Shown: positions 44,990 to 53,902, counted from the first letter of the stretch. The stretch: DNA of 64,000 nucleotides from Pseudomonas sp. 102515 (GCF_031085165.1 NZ_JAVHTY010000001.1:310001-374000), one strand, 5' to 3'. Program-made: numbers and translations. The notes: generated from the letters alone by a model not told the origin.

Positions 44990-45661
44990 CTAGACCACCG
45001 GCACCTCTTCCAGGTGCCGGTATGCCGCGCCCAGGCGCCGGGCGAGTTCCCGGGCTCGCCGCAGGCGCAGCGGCCCCAATTCGATATCCAGCACCTGGAC
45101 AGGACAGTCCGGCACGGCCAGCTCTTCCAGGTCGCGCAGACGTCCATCCGTGACCAGTAGCAGCTGGCATTCCTCGCCAGGGTGCTGCCGGCGACGCCTT
45201 CTCAGCCATGCCTGAGCTTCCGCCAGGCCCGCCAGCAAAGGCGTTCCGCCTCCCGCTCCCAGCTGCTCCAGCCAGGCCTGCAATGCCCGACCGCTGCGCT
45301 GGCCCTGGAAAGACCATTCGGGTCGCTCTCCCGCCGTCTGCAGGACCGCGACCCTGACCCGCTGGCGATAGGCCTGCTCGAACCAGTCGGCCAGCAGGCC
45401 CTTGGCCTGGGCCAGGGCGCCGTGGCGGCGAGTGGACGCGGAGTGATCGACGATCACCAGCCAGAGTTGGGCCGGGCGCTGCCGACGCGGTTGCCGCAAG
45501 AGCTCATCAACGCGACGTGGACGCCCCCGGAGCAGCGTCGGCACCCAGGCGACGGGACCTGCCGAGCCCGGCGAACGGGCGCCTTGACGCCCTCCCAGGG
45601 CCTTGCCCGTTCCGCTTCGGGCATCGCGATCCGGGACATGAGGTGATCGGATGCCTAGGGC
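44990..45661 (-). CDS. chlD: VWA half of cobaltochelatase subunit ChlD, reached by -1 frameshift
   Basis: This -1 frame runs without a stop from the slippery site at 45661 to the TAG at 44990 and encodes 223 residues. A short basic linker (ending WVPTLLRGRPRRVDELL) leads into a von Willebrand A domain with the metal-site motif VDHSAST (DxSxS), GGGTPLLAGL and LVTDGR. A separate start is unlikely: the only usual one in frame, GTG 45544, has no ribosome binding site and would cut off the conserved WxxTLL region. Joined to the ChlI part it makes a 569-residue ChlD-type medium subunit for the CobN complex. Confidence 0.85.
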   Translation of the reverse strand, partial: ALGIRSPHVPDRDARSGTGKALGGRQGARSPGSAGPVAWVPTLLRGRPRRVDELLRQPRRQRPAQLWLVIVDHSASTRRHGALAQAKGLLADWFEQAYRQRVRVAVLQTAGERPEWSFQGQRSGRALQAWLEQLGAGGGTPLLAGLAEAQAWLRRRRRQHPGEECQLLLVTDGRLRDLEELAVPDCPVQVLDIELGPLRLRRARELARRLGAAYRHLEEVPVV

Positions 45662-45667
45662 TTTTTT
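45621..45667 (-). promoter_or_regulatory. Programmed -1 ribosomal frameshift signal in chlI/chlD
   Basis: On the mRNA, zero-frame GGA AAA AAG CCC TAG contains the canonical slippery heptamer A AAA AAG (45667-45661). After a 6-nt spacer (CCCTAG) a stem-loop follows: GCATCCGATC (45654-45645) pairs with GATCG-C-GATGC (45631-45621), 10 bp with one bulged C and a 13-nt loop. Slipping one base back at the heptamer bypasses the TAG and enters the VWA frame exactly. Confidence 0.85.
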
Positions 45668-46698
45668 CCCCCGCCCAAGCGGCGTCTGGGTCCCGTTGCG
45701 GTGGGCTCTGGCGCCAGGGCGCCCCAGCTATCGCCCTCACCTTCCGCGGGCTCGGCATCACCTTGCCGCTGTTGATCACCAGGATCCTGCTCCGAAGTAT
45801 CAGCAGCCGAACTGTCTTCTAGGGGTGGTATTAATGCGGAAGCGTCCGCTAACTCGCGGCGCCGATGGCGCAGGGCGAATTCAGCCACGGCGGCGATATC
45901 GGTGTTTTCGATCGCCCGAGCGCCGCGCCAGGCAGCATGGGCGCGAGCCGCGCGCAACCAGACCAGATCGGCACGCAGGCCGTCGACCCCGGCCTGGTGG
46001 CAGCCCGCGGTGATGGCTTCCAGGGCGGCATCGTCCAGCGGGATGTCCGCCAGCCGCGCCCGGGCCTCGCCGCAGCGCTCACGCAGCTCTGCCTGGGCTG
46101 GCTCCCACTGGGCATTGAAGGCTAGCGGATCGCTATCGAAGGCCAGACGCCGGCGCAAGATCTCGGCCCGTTCCCGGGGAGCCGGCCGGCTGTTCAATGC
46201 CAGGGCGAAGCCAAAGCGATCCAGCAACTGCGGGCGCAACTCGCCCTCCTCCGGATTCATGGTGCCCACCAGCAGGAAACGGGCAGCGTGCTCATGGGAG
46301 AGGCCATCGCGTTCCACCCGGTTGACGCCGCTGGCGGCCACGTCCAGCAGCAGGTCGACCAGGTGATCCGGCAGCAGATTGACCTCGTCGACATAGAGCA
46401 CGCCACCATCCGCCGCCGCCAGGACACCTGGCGCGAAGCGCGCCCGGCCCTCGCCCAGCGCAGCGTCCAGATCCAGGGTGCCGACGATGCGCTCCTCGCT
46501 GGCGCCCAGCGGCAAGGTGATGAAAGGACCGCCACCGAGCAGATCGGCCAGACCGCGAGCCAGCGTCGACTTGGCCATGCCGCGCGGTCCCTCGATCAAC
46601 ACCCCGCCGATGCGGGGATCTATGGCATTGAGGCACAGCGCCAGCTTCAGGGACTCGGCGCCGACCACGGCGGCCAGGGGAAAGACGGGAGCGGTCAT
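45655..46698 (-). CDS. chlI: Cobaltochelatase AAA+ small subunit ChlI (zero-frame product)
   Basis: The 347-residue AAA+ ATPase has Walker A EGPRGMAKSTLARGL (about 37-51), Walker B VLYVDEVNLLPDHLVDLLLDVAASG, and ELRPQLLDRFGFALAL. It partners the VWA protein and CobN to insert cobalt during aerobic cobalamin synthesis. After about residue 285 it continues into an acidic, Pro-rich linker (DSSAADTSEQDPGDQQ) typical of ChlD and ends at TAG right after a slippery heptamer. I place the start at the ATG at 46698, 1 nt after the cobN stop; an ATG at 46710 inside cobN adds four residues. Confidence 0.92.
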   Translation of the reverse strand: MTAPVFPLAAVVGAESLKLALCLNAIDPRIGGVLIEGPRGMAKSTLARGLADLLGGGPFITLPLGASEERIVGTLDLDAALGEGRARFAPGVLAAADGGVLYVDEVNLLPDHLVDLLLDVAASGVNRVERDGLSHEHAARFLLVGTMNPEEGELRPQLLDRFGFALALNSRPAPRERAEILRRRLAFDSDPLAFNAQWEPAQAELRERCGEARARLADIPLDDAALEAITAGCHQAGVDGLRADLVWLRAARAHAAWRGARAIENTDIAAVAEFALRHRRRELADASALIPPLEDSSAADTSEQDPGDQQRQGDAEPAEGEGDSWGALAPEPTATGPRRRLGGGKKP

Positions 46699-46699
46699 C

Positions 46700-49600
46700 T
46701 CAGGCTTCATCCATATCCATCAGGAGCTGTTCGAGGGCTTCACGGTAGTCGCCTGGCTCCTGCCAGAGGCCGCGTTGCTGGGCTTCCAGCAGGCGCTCGG
46801 TCATGTCGCGTAGGGCCTCGGGGTTGTGGCGTTCGACGAAGTCGCGGGTATCGGCATCGAGCAGATAGGCATCGGCCAGCTGCCGGTACTGGTGATCCTC
46901 GACCAACTCGGTGGTGGCGCCGAAACCGAACAGATAGTCCACGGTGGCGGCCATTTCGAAGGCGCCCTTGTAGCCGTGGCGCTTCATGCCGGCGATCCAC
47001 TTGGGATTGGCCGCCCGGGAGCGCACGACGCGGCCCAGTTCTTCCTTGAGGGTACGGATCCTCGGCAGGTCGGCCTGGGCATGGTCGCCGAAGTAGCTGG
47101 CGCGCCGCTGGCCGCTCAGGGTCTCGGCGGCGGCCAGCATGCCGCCCTGGAACTGGTAGTAGTCGTTGGAATCGAGCAGGTCGTGCTCACGGTTGTCCTG
47201 GTTCTGCAGTACGGCCTGCAGGTGCCCCAGGCGGCGCGAGAAGTCCTCCCGGGCGGCCGTGCCGTCATCCTCGGCCCCATAGGCATAGCCACCCCAGTTG
47301 AGATAGGCCGTGGCCAGATCGCTACGCTTCTGCCACTGGCGCTCCTCCACCGCGACCTGGACACCGGCCCCATAGGCACCGGGCTGGGCGCCGAAGATGC
47401 GCCAGCCGGCCTGACGCCGAGCGAGGTCAGCATCGGTACCGGCCGCTTCCAGGGCAGCGCGCTCGCGGCGTACCTGGGCCGCCAGCGGATTGAGGTCGTC
47501 CGGCTCGTCCAGTGCAGCGACCGCCTGGGCGGCGGCATCGAACAGCCGTACCAGACCGCCGAAGGCGTCGCGGAAGAAACCGGAGATGCGCAGGGTGACA
47601 TCCACCCGTGGCCGATCCAGCAGCGACAGCGGCAGGATCTCGAAGTCTTCCACACGGGCACTGCCGGTCTGCCATACCGGACGCACGCCAAGCAGGGCCA
47701 TGGCCTGGGCGATATCGTCGCCGCCGGTCCTCATTGTCGCGGTGCCCCAGACCGAGAGGCCCAGTTGGCGCAGGTGATCGCCCTCCTCCTGCAGATGACG
47801 CTCCAGCAGCAGGTTGGCCGACTGCCAGCCGAGGCGCCAGGCCGTCATGCTCGGCAGATTACGCACATCCACGGAAAAGAAGTTGCGCCCGGTGGGCAGA
47901 ACGTCCAGTCGACCGCGGCTGGGCGCTCCGCTGGGTCCGGCGGGGACGAAGCGCCCGTCGAGGGCCGCCAGCAGGCCATCGATCTCGGCGGGGCCGCAGC
48001 TGTCCAAGGCCGGCGCCACCTGGGCCGCCAGGTGCTCCAGCACCGGGCGGGTGGCAGGCAGCTCGTCCAACGCCAACGGCAGGGGCTCGGCATCGACCGT
48101 CGCGGCCACCAGGGCCAATGCCAGGAGCTCCAACCGCTCCCGGGTATCGCCCAGGGTGCGCCAGGGTTCGCTCGACAGCCCCTCCAGGCACGCCGGACGC
48201 GGTCCCTGCCAGGCCTCGCCGAGGTCGGAGGCCAGGGGATCGAACCCCAGCTGCAGGTCCTTGGCCAGCACTCGCAGCAGGCTGGCATTGGCGCCCTGGG
48301 CATCGCCCCGGGGAATGCGCAGCAGGGCCACCAGGGTATCGCGACGCAGCTGGCCGGTCGGGGATTCACCGAACACGTGCAGGCCGTCGCGGATCTGGGA
48401 CTCCTTGAGGTCGCAGAGATAGGCGTCCAGCTGCGGCAGCCAGCTGTCCGGATCGTCGGTAATGACCAGCCCCAGTTCGCGATCCAGGGCGGTTTCGCGG
48501 ACCAGCTGCAGGATCTCGCCGCGCAATTCGGTGGCGCGTCGGAGGTCCAGCAGGCTGGCGTCATAGTATTCGTCGGCCAGGCGTTCCAGGTCGCGCAGCG
48601 GCCCGTAGTTCTCCGCGCGGGTCAGCGGCGGCATCAGGTGGTCGATGATCACCGCCTGGGTGCGCCGCTTGGCCTGGGCACCCTCGCCTGGATCGTTGAC
48701 GATGAAGGGATAGACGTTGGGCAGCGGCCCGAGAATGGCGTCCGGCCAACACTCCGCCGACAGCCCGACGCCCTTGCCCGGCAGCCACTCCAGATTGCCG
48801 TGCTTGCCCAGATGCACCACCGCCTGTGCAGCATAGGCCTCGCGCAGCCAGAAATAGAAGGCCAGGTAGCCATGGGGCGGCACCAGCGAAGGATCGTGGT
48901 AGACCGCCGCCGGATCGACGTCGTAGCCACGCGCCGGCTGGATGCCGACGAAGGTCAGGCCGAAGCGCACCCCGGCCACCATGAGCCGACCCCGGCGGTG
49001 CATGGGATCGGTCTCGGGCCCGCCCCAGCGCTCGGTCACCGCCTGCTGCAGACGCTCCGGCAATTGGGCGAACAGCGCCTGGTAATCCGGTAGCGCCAGA
49101 CTCTGCAGCGCCGGGCGCAGATCGCGCAGGACGCTGTCATTGGTCACGCCACCGAGCAGGCGCTCGATCAGGGCGGTACCGCTCTCGGGTAGATTGGCCA
49201 CCGGATAGCCGGCCGTCTGCAGCGCCTGCAGCACCCTGAGGGCCGCCGCTGGAGTGTCCAGGCCCACGCCATTGCCGATGCGGCCATCGCGGGTGGGATA
49301 GTTGGCCAGGATCAGGGCGATGCGCTTGTCCGCCGCCGGACGCCGCGCCAGTTCGACCCAGTTGCGCGCCAGGCGGGCGACGAAGGTCATGCGCTCCTCG
49401 TCGGCCTGGTAGTTGACCACATCGCTCTGGCTGCGCTCGCAGCGCCAGGCCAGGCCCTTGAAACTGATCGGGCGGGTGATGATGCGCCCGTCCAATTCCG
49501 GCAAGGCGATGTGCATGGCCAGGTCACGGGCGCCCAGCCCCTGAGAATTTTCTTGCCAGCGTTCGCGATTGTCCTGGGCGCAGATGGCCTGGAGTACCGG

Positions 49601-50449
49601 TACCGGCCGGCGGAACGGCGCCAGATTCGGTCGTTCCGGACTGGATTGGGCGAAACCGGTGGTATTGAGGATCAGCGCCGTGGCGGTCTCGGCCAGGAGC
49701 CGTTCCACCTCCTCCAGGCAGGCCGACTCCTTGAGACTGGCCACGGCGATGGGCAGTGGATTCAGGCCCTGGGCTTCCAGCTGTTGGCAAAAGCTATCGA
49801 CGAAGGCGGTGTTGGCCGACTGCAGGTGGGTGCGATAGAACAGCAGCGCCACTGTAGGCCAGTCCGGCCGCCAGCGCTGACGCCAGCCATCCAGGCCCAG
49901 GGCGTCTGGGTGATAGACGGCCACCCGTGGCAATTCCCGTGGCGCCTCGTAGGTGTACTGGGCATCCAGGCATTCGCTGGCCAGGCAATGCAGGAAATCC
50001 CGGGCATTGGCCAAGCCGCCCTGGCGCAGATAGCGCCATAGCCGTTCGGCCAGCTCGGGCGCCACCGTACCCAGCGCCATCAGCTCGGGGTCGGGCCGAT
50101 CGCAACCCGGTACCGCGATCAGGGTCAGCCCCTGCGCGGCCAACTCGGTCAGCCGCTCCATGCCATAGCGCCAGTAACCCTGGCCGCCATGCAGGGAGAT
50201 GAACACCACCCGCGCCTGGCTCAGCACCTCCTCGACATAGAGATCCACCGAGGCGTGGTTCTGCAGCTGCATGGGATTGGCCAGGCGCAGGCTCGGATAG
50301 CCGTCGTCCAGGCTACGGGTCGCCTCGGCCAGCAGCGCCAGGTGCGAATCACCACTGCAGAGCACGACGATCTCGCCAGGCGTCTGCGCCAGGTGGGCGA
50401 TGCCGTCGTCCGGGACGAAACCGCCCGGCTGGGTACGCAGTAGATGCAT
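46700..50449 (-). CDS. cobN: Cobaltochelatase large subunit CobN
   Basis: The 1249-residue protein is the catalytic subunit that inserts Co2+ into hydrogenobyrinic acid a,c-diamide with ATP hydrolysis by the AAA+ subunits. Family landmarks run through the length: SLHGGQGYWRYGMERL (about 84-99), LANYPTRDGRIGNGVGLDTP (about 378-397), the VHLGKHGNLEWLPGKGVGLS region (about 543-562), the VWGTATMRTGGDDIAQAMALLGVRPVW segment (about 902-928) and the C-terminal NPKWIAGMKRHGYKGAFE. It starts 6 nt after cobW. Confidence 0.96.
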   Translation of the reverse strand: MHLLRTQPGGFVPDDGIAHLAQTPGEIVVLCSGDSHLALLAEATRSLDDGYPSLRLANPMQLQNHASVDLYVEEVLSQARVVFISLHGGQGYWRYGMERLTELAAQGLTLIAVPGCDRPDPELMALGTVAPELAERLWRYLRQGGLANARDFLHCLASECLDAQYTYEAPRELPRVAVYHPDALGLDGWRQRWRPDWPTVALLFYRTHLQSANTAFVDSFCQQLEAQGLNPLPIAVASLKESACLEEVERLLAETATALILNTTGFAQSSPERPNLAPFRRPVPVLQAICAQDNRERWQENSQGLGARDLAMHIALPELDGRIITRPISFKGLAWRCERSQSDVVNYQADEERMTFVARLARNWVELARRPAADKRIALILANYPTRDGRIGNGVGLDTPAAALRVLQALQTAGYPVANLPESGTALIERLLGGVTNDSVLRDLRPALQSLALPDYQALFAQLPERLQQAVTERWGGPETDPMHRRGRLMVAGVRFGLTFVGIQPARGYDVDPAAVYHDPSLVPPHGYLAFYFWLREAYAAQAVVHLGKHGNLEWLPGKGVGLSAECWPDAILGPLPNVYPFIVNDPGEGAQAKRRTQAVIIDHLMPPLTRAENYGPLRDLERLADEYYDASLLDLRRATELRGEILQLVRETALDRELGLVITDDPDSWLPQLDAYLCDLKESQIRDGLHVFGESPTGQLRRDTLVALLRIPRGDAQGANASLLRVLAKDLQLGFDPLASDLGEAWQGPRPACLEGLSSEPWRTLGDTRERLELLALALVAATVDAEPLPLALDELPATRPVLEHLAAQVAPALDSCGPAEIDGLLAALDGRFVPAGPSGAPSRGRLDVLPTGRNFFSVDVRNLPSMTAWRLGWQSANLLLERHLQEEGDHLRQLGLSVWGTATMRTGGDDIAQAMALLGVRPVWQTGSARVEDFEILPLSLLDRPRVDVTLRISGFFRDAFGGLVRLFDAAAQAVAALDEPDDLNPLAAQVRRERAALEAAGTDADLARRQAGWRIFGAQPGAYGAGVQVAVEERQWQKRSDLATAYLNWGGYAYGAEDDGTAAREDFSRRLGHLQAVLQNQDNREHDLLDSNDYYQFQGGMLAAAETLSGQRRASYFGDHAQADLPRIRTLKEELGRVVRSRAANPKWIAGMKRHGYKGAFEMAATVDYLFGFGATTELVEDHQYRQLADAYLLDADTRDFVERHNPEALRDMTERLLEAQQRGLWQEPGDYREALEQLLMDMDEA

Positions 50450-50455
50450 CCGGGG

Positions 50456-51508
50456 TCAGGCCACCGCGGCGCGCAACTGGGCGGTGATGGCCGCCTGGTC
50501 CAGCGCCTGACCGATCAGCACCAGCTGGGTGCTGCGGGTCTCATCGGTCTTCCAGGCGCGATCGAAGTGTTTGTCGAAGCGGGTGCCCACGCCCTGAACC
50601 AGCAGCCGCAGCGGCTTGCCGGCGATGGCGGCGAAGCCCTTCACCCGCAGCACGCCATGGCCCCTGACCACCTCGGTCAGGGCCGCCAGCAGGGTCGCTT
50701 CCGCCACCTCGGGCAACTCGACGCCAAAGGAGTCGAATTCGTCGTGGTCATGGTCTTCATGACCTTCAAGGTCATGGTGGGTCGGACGGCTGTCGATATG
50801 GGCCTCGGACTCGGCCTGCAGGCCCAGCAGCACCGACAGGGGCAGCACGCCGCGACTGGCTTCCACCACCTTGACCGCCGGCGGCAGCTCTTCGCTCACC
50901 TCGGCACGCACCCGGGCCAGGGCCTCGGCATCCAGGCCATCGGCCTTGTTGAGGATCACCAGATCGGCACTGGCGAGCTGGTCTTCGAACAACTCGTGCA
51001 GCGGCGATTCATGGTCGAGGTTGGGGTCCTGGCGACGCTGGGCATCCACCTGCTCCGGATGGGCGGCGAAGGTACCGGCAGCCACCGCCGGGCTGTCGAC
51101 CACGGTGATCACCGCATCCACGGTGCAGGCGGTGCGGATCTCCGGCCACTGGAAGGCCTGCACCAGGGGCTTGGGCAGGGCCAGGCCGCTGGTCTCGATG
51201 AGGATGTGGTCGATGTCGCCGCGCCGCGCCACCAGCTCCTTCATCACCGGAAAGAATTCTTCCTGCACGGTGCAGCACAGGCAGCCGTTGGCCAGTTCGA
51301 AGACGCGGCCCTGGGCTTCTTCCTCGGTGCAGCCGATGCTGCACTGGCGGAGGATCTCACCGTCGATGCCTAGCTCGCCGAACTCGTTGACGATCACCGC
51401 GATGCGCCGGCCTTCGGCGTGGTCGAGCATGTGCCGCAGCAGGGTGGTCTTGCCGGAACCGAGGAAGCCGGTAACGATGGTGACGGGAGTCTTGGCCAGG
51501 GTTTTCAT
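50456..51508 (-). CDS. cobW: Cobalamin biosynthesis GTPase CobW
   Basis: The 350-residue G3E GTPase has Walker A GFLGSGKTT (about 14-22), the metal-binding CLCC motif (ELANGCLCCTVQEE, about 72-85), ILIETSGLALP and NKAD. A His/Asp-rich stretch (HHDLEGHEDHDHDEFD, about 243-258) and the CobW C-terminal domain follow. CobW is thought to deliver cobalt for chelation. AAGGG lies before the ATG. It is the first gene downstream of the cobalamin riboswitch and is followed by cobN and chlI/D. Confidence 0.95.
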   Translation of the reverse strand: MKTLAKTPVTIVTGFLGSGKTTLLRHMLDHAEGRRIAVIVNEFGELGIDGEILRQCSIGCTEEEAQGRVFELANGCLCCTVQEEFFPVMKELVARRGDIDHILIETSGLALPKPLVQAFQWPEIRTACTVDAVITVVDSPAVAAGTFAAHPEQVDAQRRQDPNLDHESPLHELFEDQLASADLVILNKADGLDAEALARVRAEVSEELPPAVKVVEASRGVLPLSVLLGLQAESEAHIDSRPTHHDLEGHEDHDHDEFDSFGVELPEVAEATLLAALTEVVRGHGVLRVKGFAAIAGKPLRLLVQGVGTRFDKHFDRAWKTDETRSTQLVLIGQALDQAAITAQLRAAVA

Positions 51509-51621
51509 GGGCTGCCCTTAGAGAAAAAGCGAAGATAGACGGGCAGGCATGCCGGACGCCCGCGTGACGGCGAGGCCCTGGTGGCAGCCCGGATCACCCC
51601 GCCCGGTTGCGTGTTCGAAGC

Positions 51622-51785
51622 GTGACGAGGCAGGTCTCCTGGCTCGCGGCGCCTGGCTCCGGCCTTCCCGCGCGAGCAGTGGCCTGGTGGAGAGGCGGAA
51701 GATGCCGCTTACAGTTGCGGGGGCAGCCGCGGTATCGCACCGCGTTCCCTTTCAAGCTCTTGCCGACAAGAGCACCTCGGAACGC
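51622..51785 (-). ncRNA. Cobalamin riboswitch
   Basis: On the minus strand the aptamer shows the standard landmarks: CGAGGTGC opening P1/P2, AAAGGGAA followed by CGGTGCGA, and the core GCTGCCCCCGCAACTGTAAG. GGCCACTG (B12-box region), CGGGAAGG and GAGCCAGGAGACCTGCC come next, closing P1 with CCTCG. It ends about 115 nt before cobW and should switch the cobW-cobN-chlI/D operon off when adenosylcobalamin is plentiful. Confidence 0.93.
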
Positions 51786-52068
51786 GACAGGCTACGAGCG
51801 CCTTGTCGGGGTGTCAATCAGCCAGGCTTGACCGGCGGACGAGGCGCGTGGTCTGCTCGCTGCGCCCGCCAAGAGCGAGCCACCGCCAGCCTTCCTCCGC
51901 CCCAAGACCCGCCATGATCGCCACCCCGCGCGTCCTCACTCCCTTGTGCCAGACCACCACTCCGGCCTGGCACCCGGCCGCTAGCCGGCTCGCCCTTCGC
52001 CCGCCGTCCTGTTCAGGGCCTGGACTGGACGGCAGGGATGCGTTGCGCCGCAAGGACATGCAAGGTTG
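51786..52068. other. Gap between the riboswitch and cobE
   Basis: About 280 bases contain the promoter region for the riboswitch transcript (minus) and for cobE (plus). A 51-codon plus-strand frame (51914-52069) overlaps the cobE start as TGATG, but it has no recognisable product or clear ribosome binding site, so I do not call it a gene. Confidence 0.4.
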
Positions 52069-52488
52069 ATGGCCTTGGTCCTGGGCCTCGGCTGCCGGCA
52101 GGGCTGTTCGCTGGACGAACTCGCCCAACTGGCGCTCGCGGTCTTGCAGGAAGCCCGGTGCGATCGCACCGCGCTGACCGCGCTGGCGACCGTTGCCGGT
52201 CGACTCGAGGAACGCGGGTTGCGCGCCCTCGCCCAGCACTGGCAGCTGCCTCTGCACGGCTTCACCGCCGAGCGTCTGGCGCAAGAGCGCGGCATAACTG
52301 CAGCCAGCGATCTGGTATCGCAGCACACTGGCAGCCCCAGCGTTGCCGAAGCCGCGGCCCTGGCCGCGGCGGGTGAAGGTGCCCGATTGCTGGTGAGCAA
52401 GCGCAAGAGCGCGGCTGCGACGGCAGCCTTGGCTTATGCCTGGGCGACCTCTTCCCCGTCAGCGCCGCTGACGCGGGCGCGGACGTGA
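52069..52488 (+). CDS. cobE: Cobalamin biosynthesis protein CobE (CbiG C-terminal domain)
   Basis: The 139-residue protein matches the CobE/CbiG C-terminal family: LGLGCRQGCSLDELAQLALAVL (about 4-25), ATVAGRLEERGLRALAQ, the central GFTAERLAQE and the conserved GSPSVAEAAALAAAGEGARLLVSKRKS (about 88-114). In the aerobic pathway CobE assists cobalamin synthesis in a way not fully defined. I use the ATG at 52069 (a TTG directly before it is also possible). No other cob gene stands beside it on this strand. Its 3' end overlaps convergent scpA by 55 nt. Confidence 0.88.
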   Translation: MALVLGLGCRQGCSLDELAQLALAVLQEARCDRTALTALATVAGRLEERGLRALAQHWQLPLHGFTAERLAQERGITAASDLVSQHTGSPSVAEAAALAAAGEGARLLVSKRKSAAATAALAYAWATSSPSAPLTRART

Positions 52489-53276
52489 ATGGGGCTGAAG
52501 GGCTCGTTCTGCACCAGTTCCACCAGGGATTCCTTGACCAGCTCGAGGATGGCCATGAAGGTCACCACCACGCCGAGCCGGCCTTCATCCAGGGTGAACA
52601 GCGCCACGAAGGGCATGAAGGCGCCCTCCCTGAGGCGCTCCAGCACCTGGCTCATGCGCTCACGGGTGGACAGCACCTCGCGGCTCACCTGGTGGCTCTC
52701 GAACAGATCGGCGCGGCGCAGGACCTCGCCCATCGCCAGCAGCAACTCGCCCAGGTCCACTTCCGGCAACAGCTTGCGCGCCCGCGCGTCCGGCGCCGGC
52801 AAGGTCGGCACCACGAAGTCGCGGCCCTCCCGCGGCAGGTCATCGAGATCCTCGGCGGCCTTCTTGAAGCGCTCGTATTCCTGCAGGCGCCGGATCAATT
52901 CGGCGCGGGGATCCTCTTCCTCGGCTTCCAGGCCTTCGGCGCGCGGCAACAGCATGCGCGACTTGATCTCCGCCAGCATGGCGGCCATCAGCAGGTACTC
53001 GGCGGCCAGTTCCAGCTGCACCGCCTTCATCAGCTCGACATAGCTCATGTACTGCCGGGTAATCTCGGCGACCGGGATGTCGAGGATGTTGATGTTCTGC
53101 TTGCGGATCAGATAGAGCAGCAGGTCGAGCGGCCCCTCGAAGGCTTCGAGAAAGACCTCCAGGGCATCCGGCGGGATATAGAGGTCCTGGGGCAGTTCGG
53201 TGAAGGCCTCGCCATAGACCAGCGCCAGGCGCAGCTGCTCGGGTTCGAACAGCTGAGGGTCCAGGGCTTCGCTCAT
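52434..53276 (-). CDS. scpA: Segregation and condensation protein A
   Basis: The 280-residue kleisin works with SMC-type ATPases and ScpB in chromosome compaction. The N-terminal region FEGPLDLLLYLIRKQNINILDIPVAEITRQYM (about 47-78) and EYLLMAAMLAEIKSRMLLPR (about 93-112) are typical, with a C-terminal winged helix (ALFTLDEGRLGVVVTFMAILELVKE). Its ATG overlaps the yciO stop (ATGA). No scpB follows: the downstream position is taken by convergent cobE, whose end overlaps scpA. Confidence 0.94.
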   Translation of the reverse strand: MSEALDPQLFEPEQLRLALVYGEAFTELPQDLYIPPDALEVFLEAFEGPLDLLLYLIRKQNINILDIPVAEITRQYMSYVELMKAVQLELAAEYLLMAAMLAEIKSRMLLPRAEGLEAEEEDPRAELIRRLQEYERFKKAAEDLDDLPREGRDFVVPTLPAPDARARKLLPEVDLGELLLAMGEVLRRADLFESHQVSREVLSTRERMSQVLERLREGAFMPFVALFTLDEGRLGVVVTFMAILELVKESLVELVQNEPFSPIHVRARVSGADGEEVAQA

Positions 53277-53902
53277 GCTTCGATCATGAAGGGCGTCGGA
53301 TCGCCGGCACCGACCCGGATCACTTCCGGTTCATCATCGGCCAGGCTGATCACGGTGGACGGCTGCAAGCCACCCGGACCGCCTTCGATCACCAGGTCGA
53401 CGAAATGCTCGAGACGCTCACGGATCTCCCAGGCATCGCCCAGGGCCTCGTCATCCCCCGGCAGGATCAGGCTCACGCTCATCAAGGGCTCGCCCAGCGC
53501 CTCCAGCAGCGCCAGGGTGATGGGATGCTGGGGCACCCGCACGCCGATGGTGCGCCGCTTGGGATGCAGCAGCATGCGCGGCACCTCGCGGGTGGCGTTG
53601 AGAATGAAGGTATAGGGTCCGGGCGTGTAGGCCTTGAGCAGGCGGAAGGCGCTGGTATCCACCTTGGCATAGATGCCCAGCTCGGAAAGATCGCAGCACA
53701 CCAGGGTGAAGTTGTGCTTGTCGTCGAGCTGGCGGATGCGGCGGATACGCTCCACCGCGCTTTTCTCGCCGATACGGCAGCCCAGCGCATAGGACGAATC
53801 GGTGGGATAGGCGATGACACCGCCGGACTGGATGATTTCCACGGCCTGACGAATCAGCCGCGGCTGGGGATTCTGCGGATGAATTTCGATGAACTGGCTC
53901 AT
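53273..53902 (-). CDS. yciO: YciO/Sua5-family threonylcarbamoyl-AMP synthase-like protein
   Basis: The 209-residue YrdC-fold protein has GGVIAYPTDSSYALGCRIG (about 27-45), KHNFTLVCCDLSELG, TPGPYTFILNAT and RRTIGVRVPQHP. These motifs place it in the YciO branch, which resembles but is distinct from the tRNA-modifying TsaC/Sua5. The start ATG overlaps the stop of the PHP gene and the stop overlaps scpA, so three genes are coupled. An upstream frame to 54001 lies within the PHP gene and is not used. Confidence 0.93.
   Translation of the reverse strand: MSQFIEIHPQNPQPRLIRQAVEIIQSGGVIAYPTDSSYALGCRIGEKSAVERIRRIRQLDDKHNFTLVCCDLSELGIYAKVDTSAFRLLKAYTPGPYTFILNATREVPRMLLHPKRRTIGVRVPQHPITLALLEALGEPLMSVSLILPGDDEALGDAWEIRERLEHFVDLVIEGGPGGLQPSTVISLADDEPEVIRVGAGDPTPFMIEA

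Noticed and set aside
44990-45544. Separate VWA gene starting at GTG 45544
   Set aside because: No ribosome binding site precedes this GTG, and it would remove most of the linker that is open in frame back to the slippery heptamer. The frameshift model explains both.
46826-49093. 755-codon plus-strand frame opposite cobN
   Set aside because: Same antisense pattern over a strongly conserved cobN.
51914-52069. 51-codon plus-strand frame before cobE with TGATG overlap
   Set aside because: No recognisable product, poor initiation signal and Arg/Pro/Ser-rich composition typical of chance frames.
52485-53615. 376-codon plus-strand frame opposite scpA and yciO
   Set aside because: Antisense composition rich in Gln and His, and it spans the junction of two coupled minus-strand genes.
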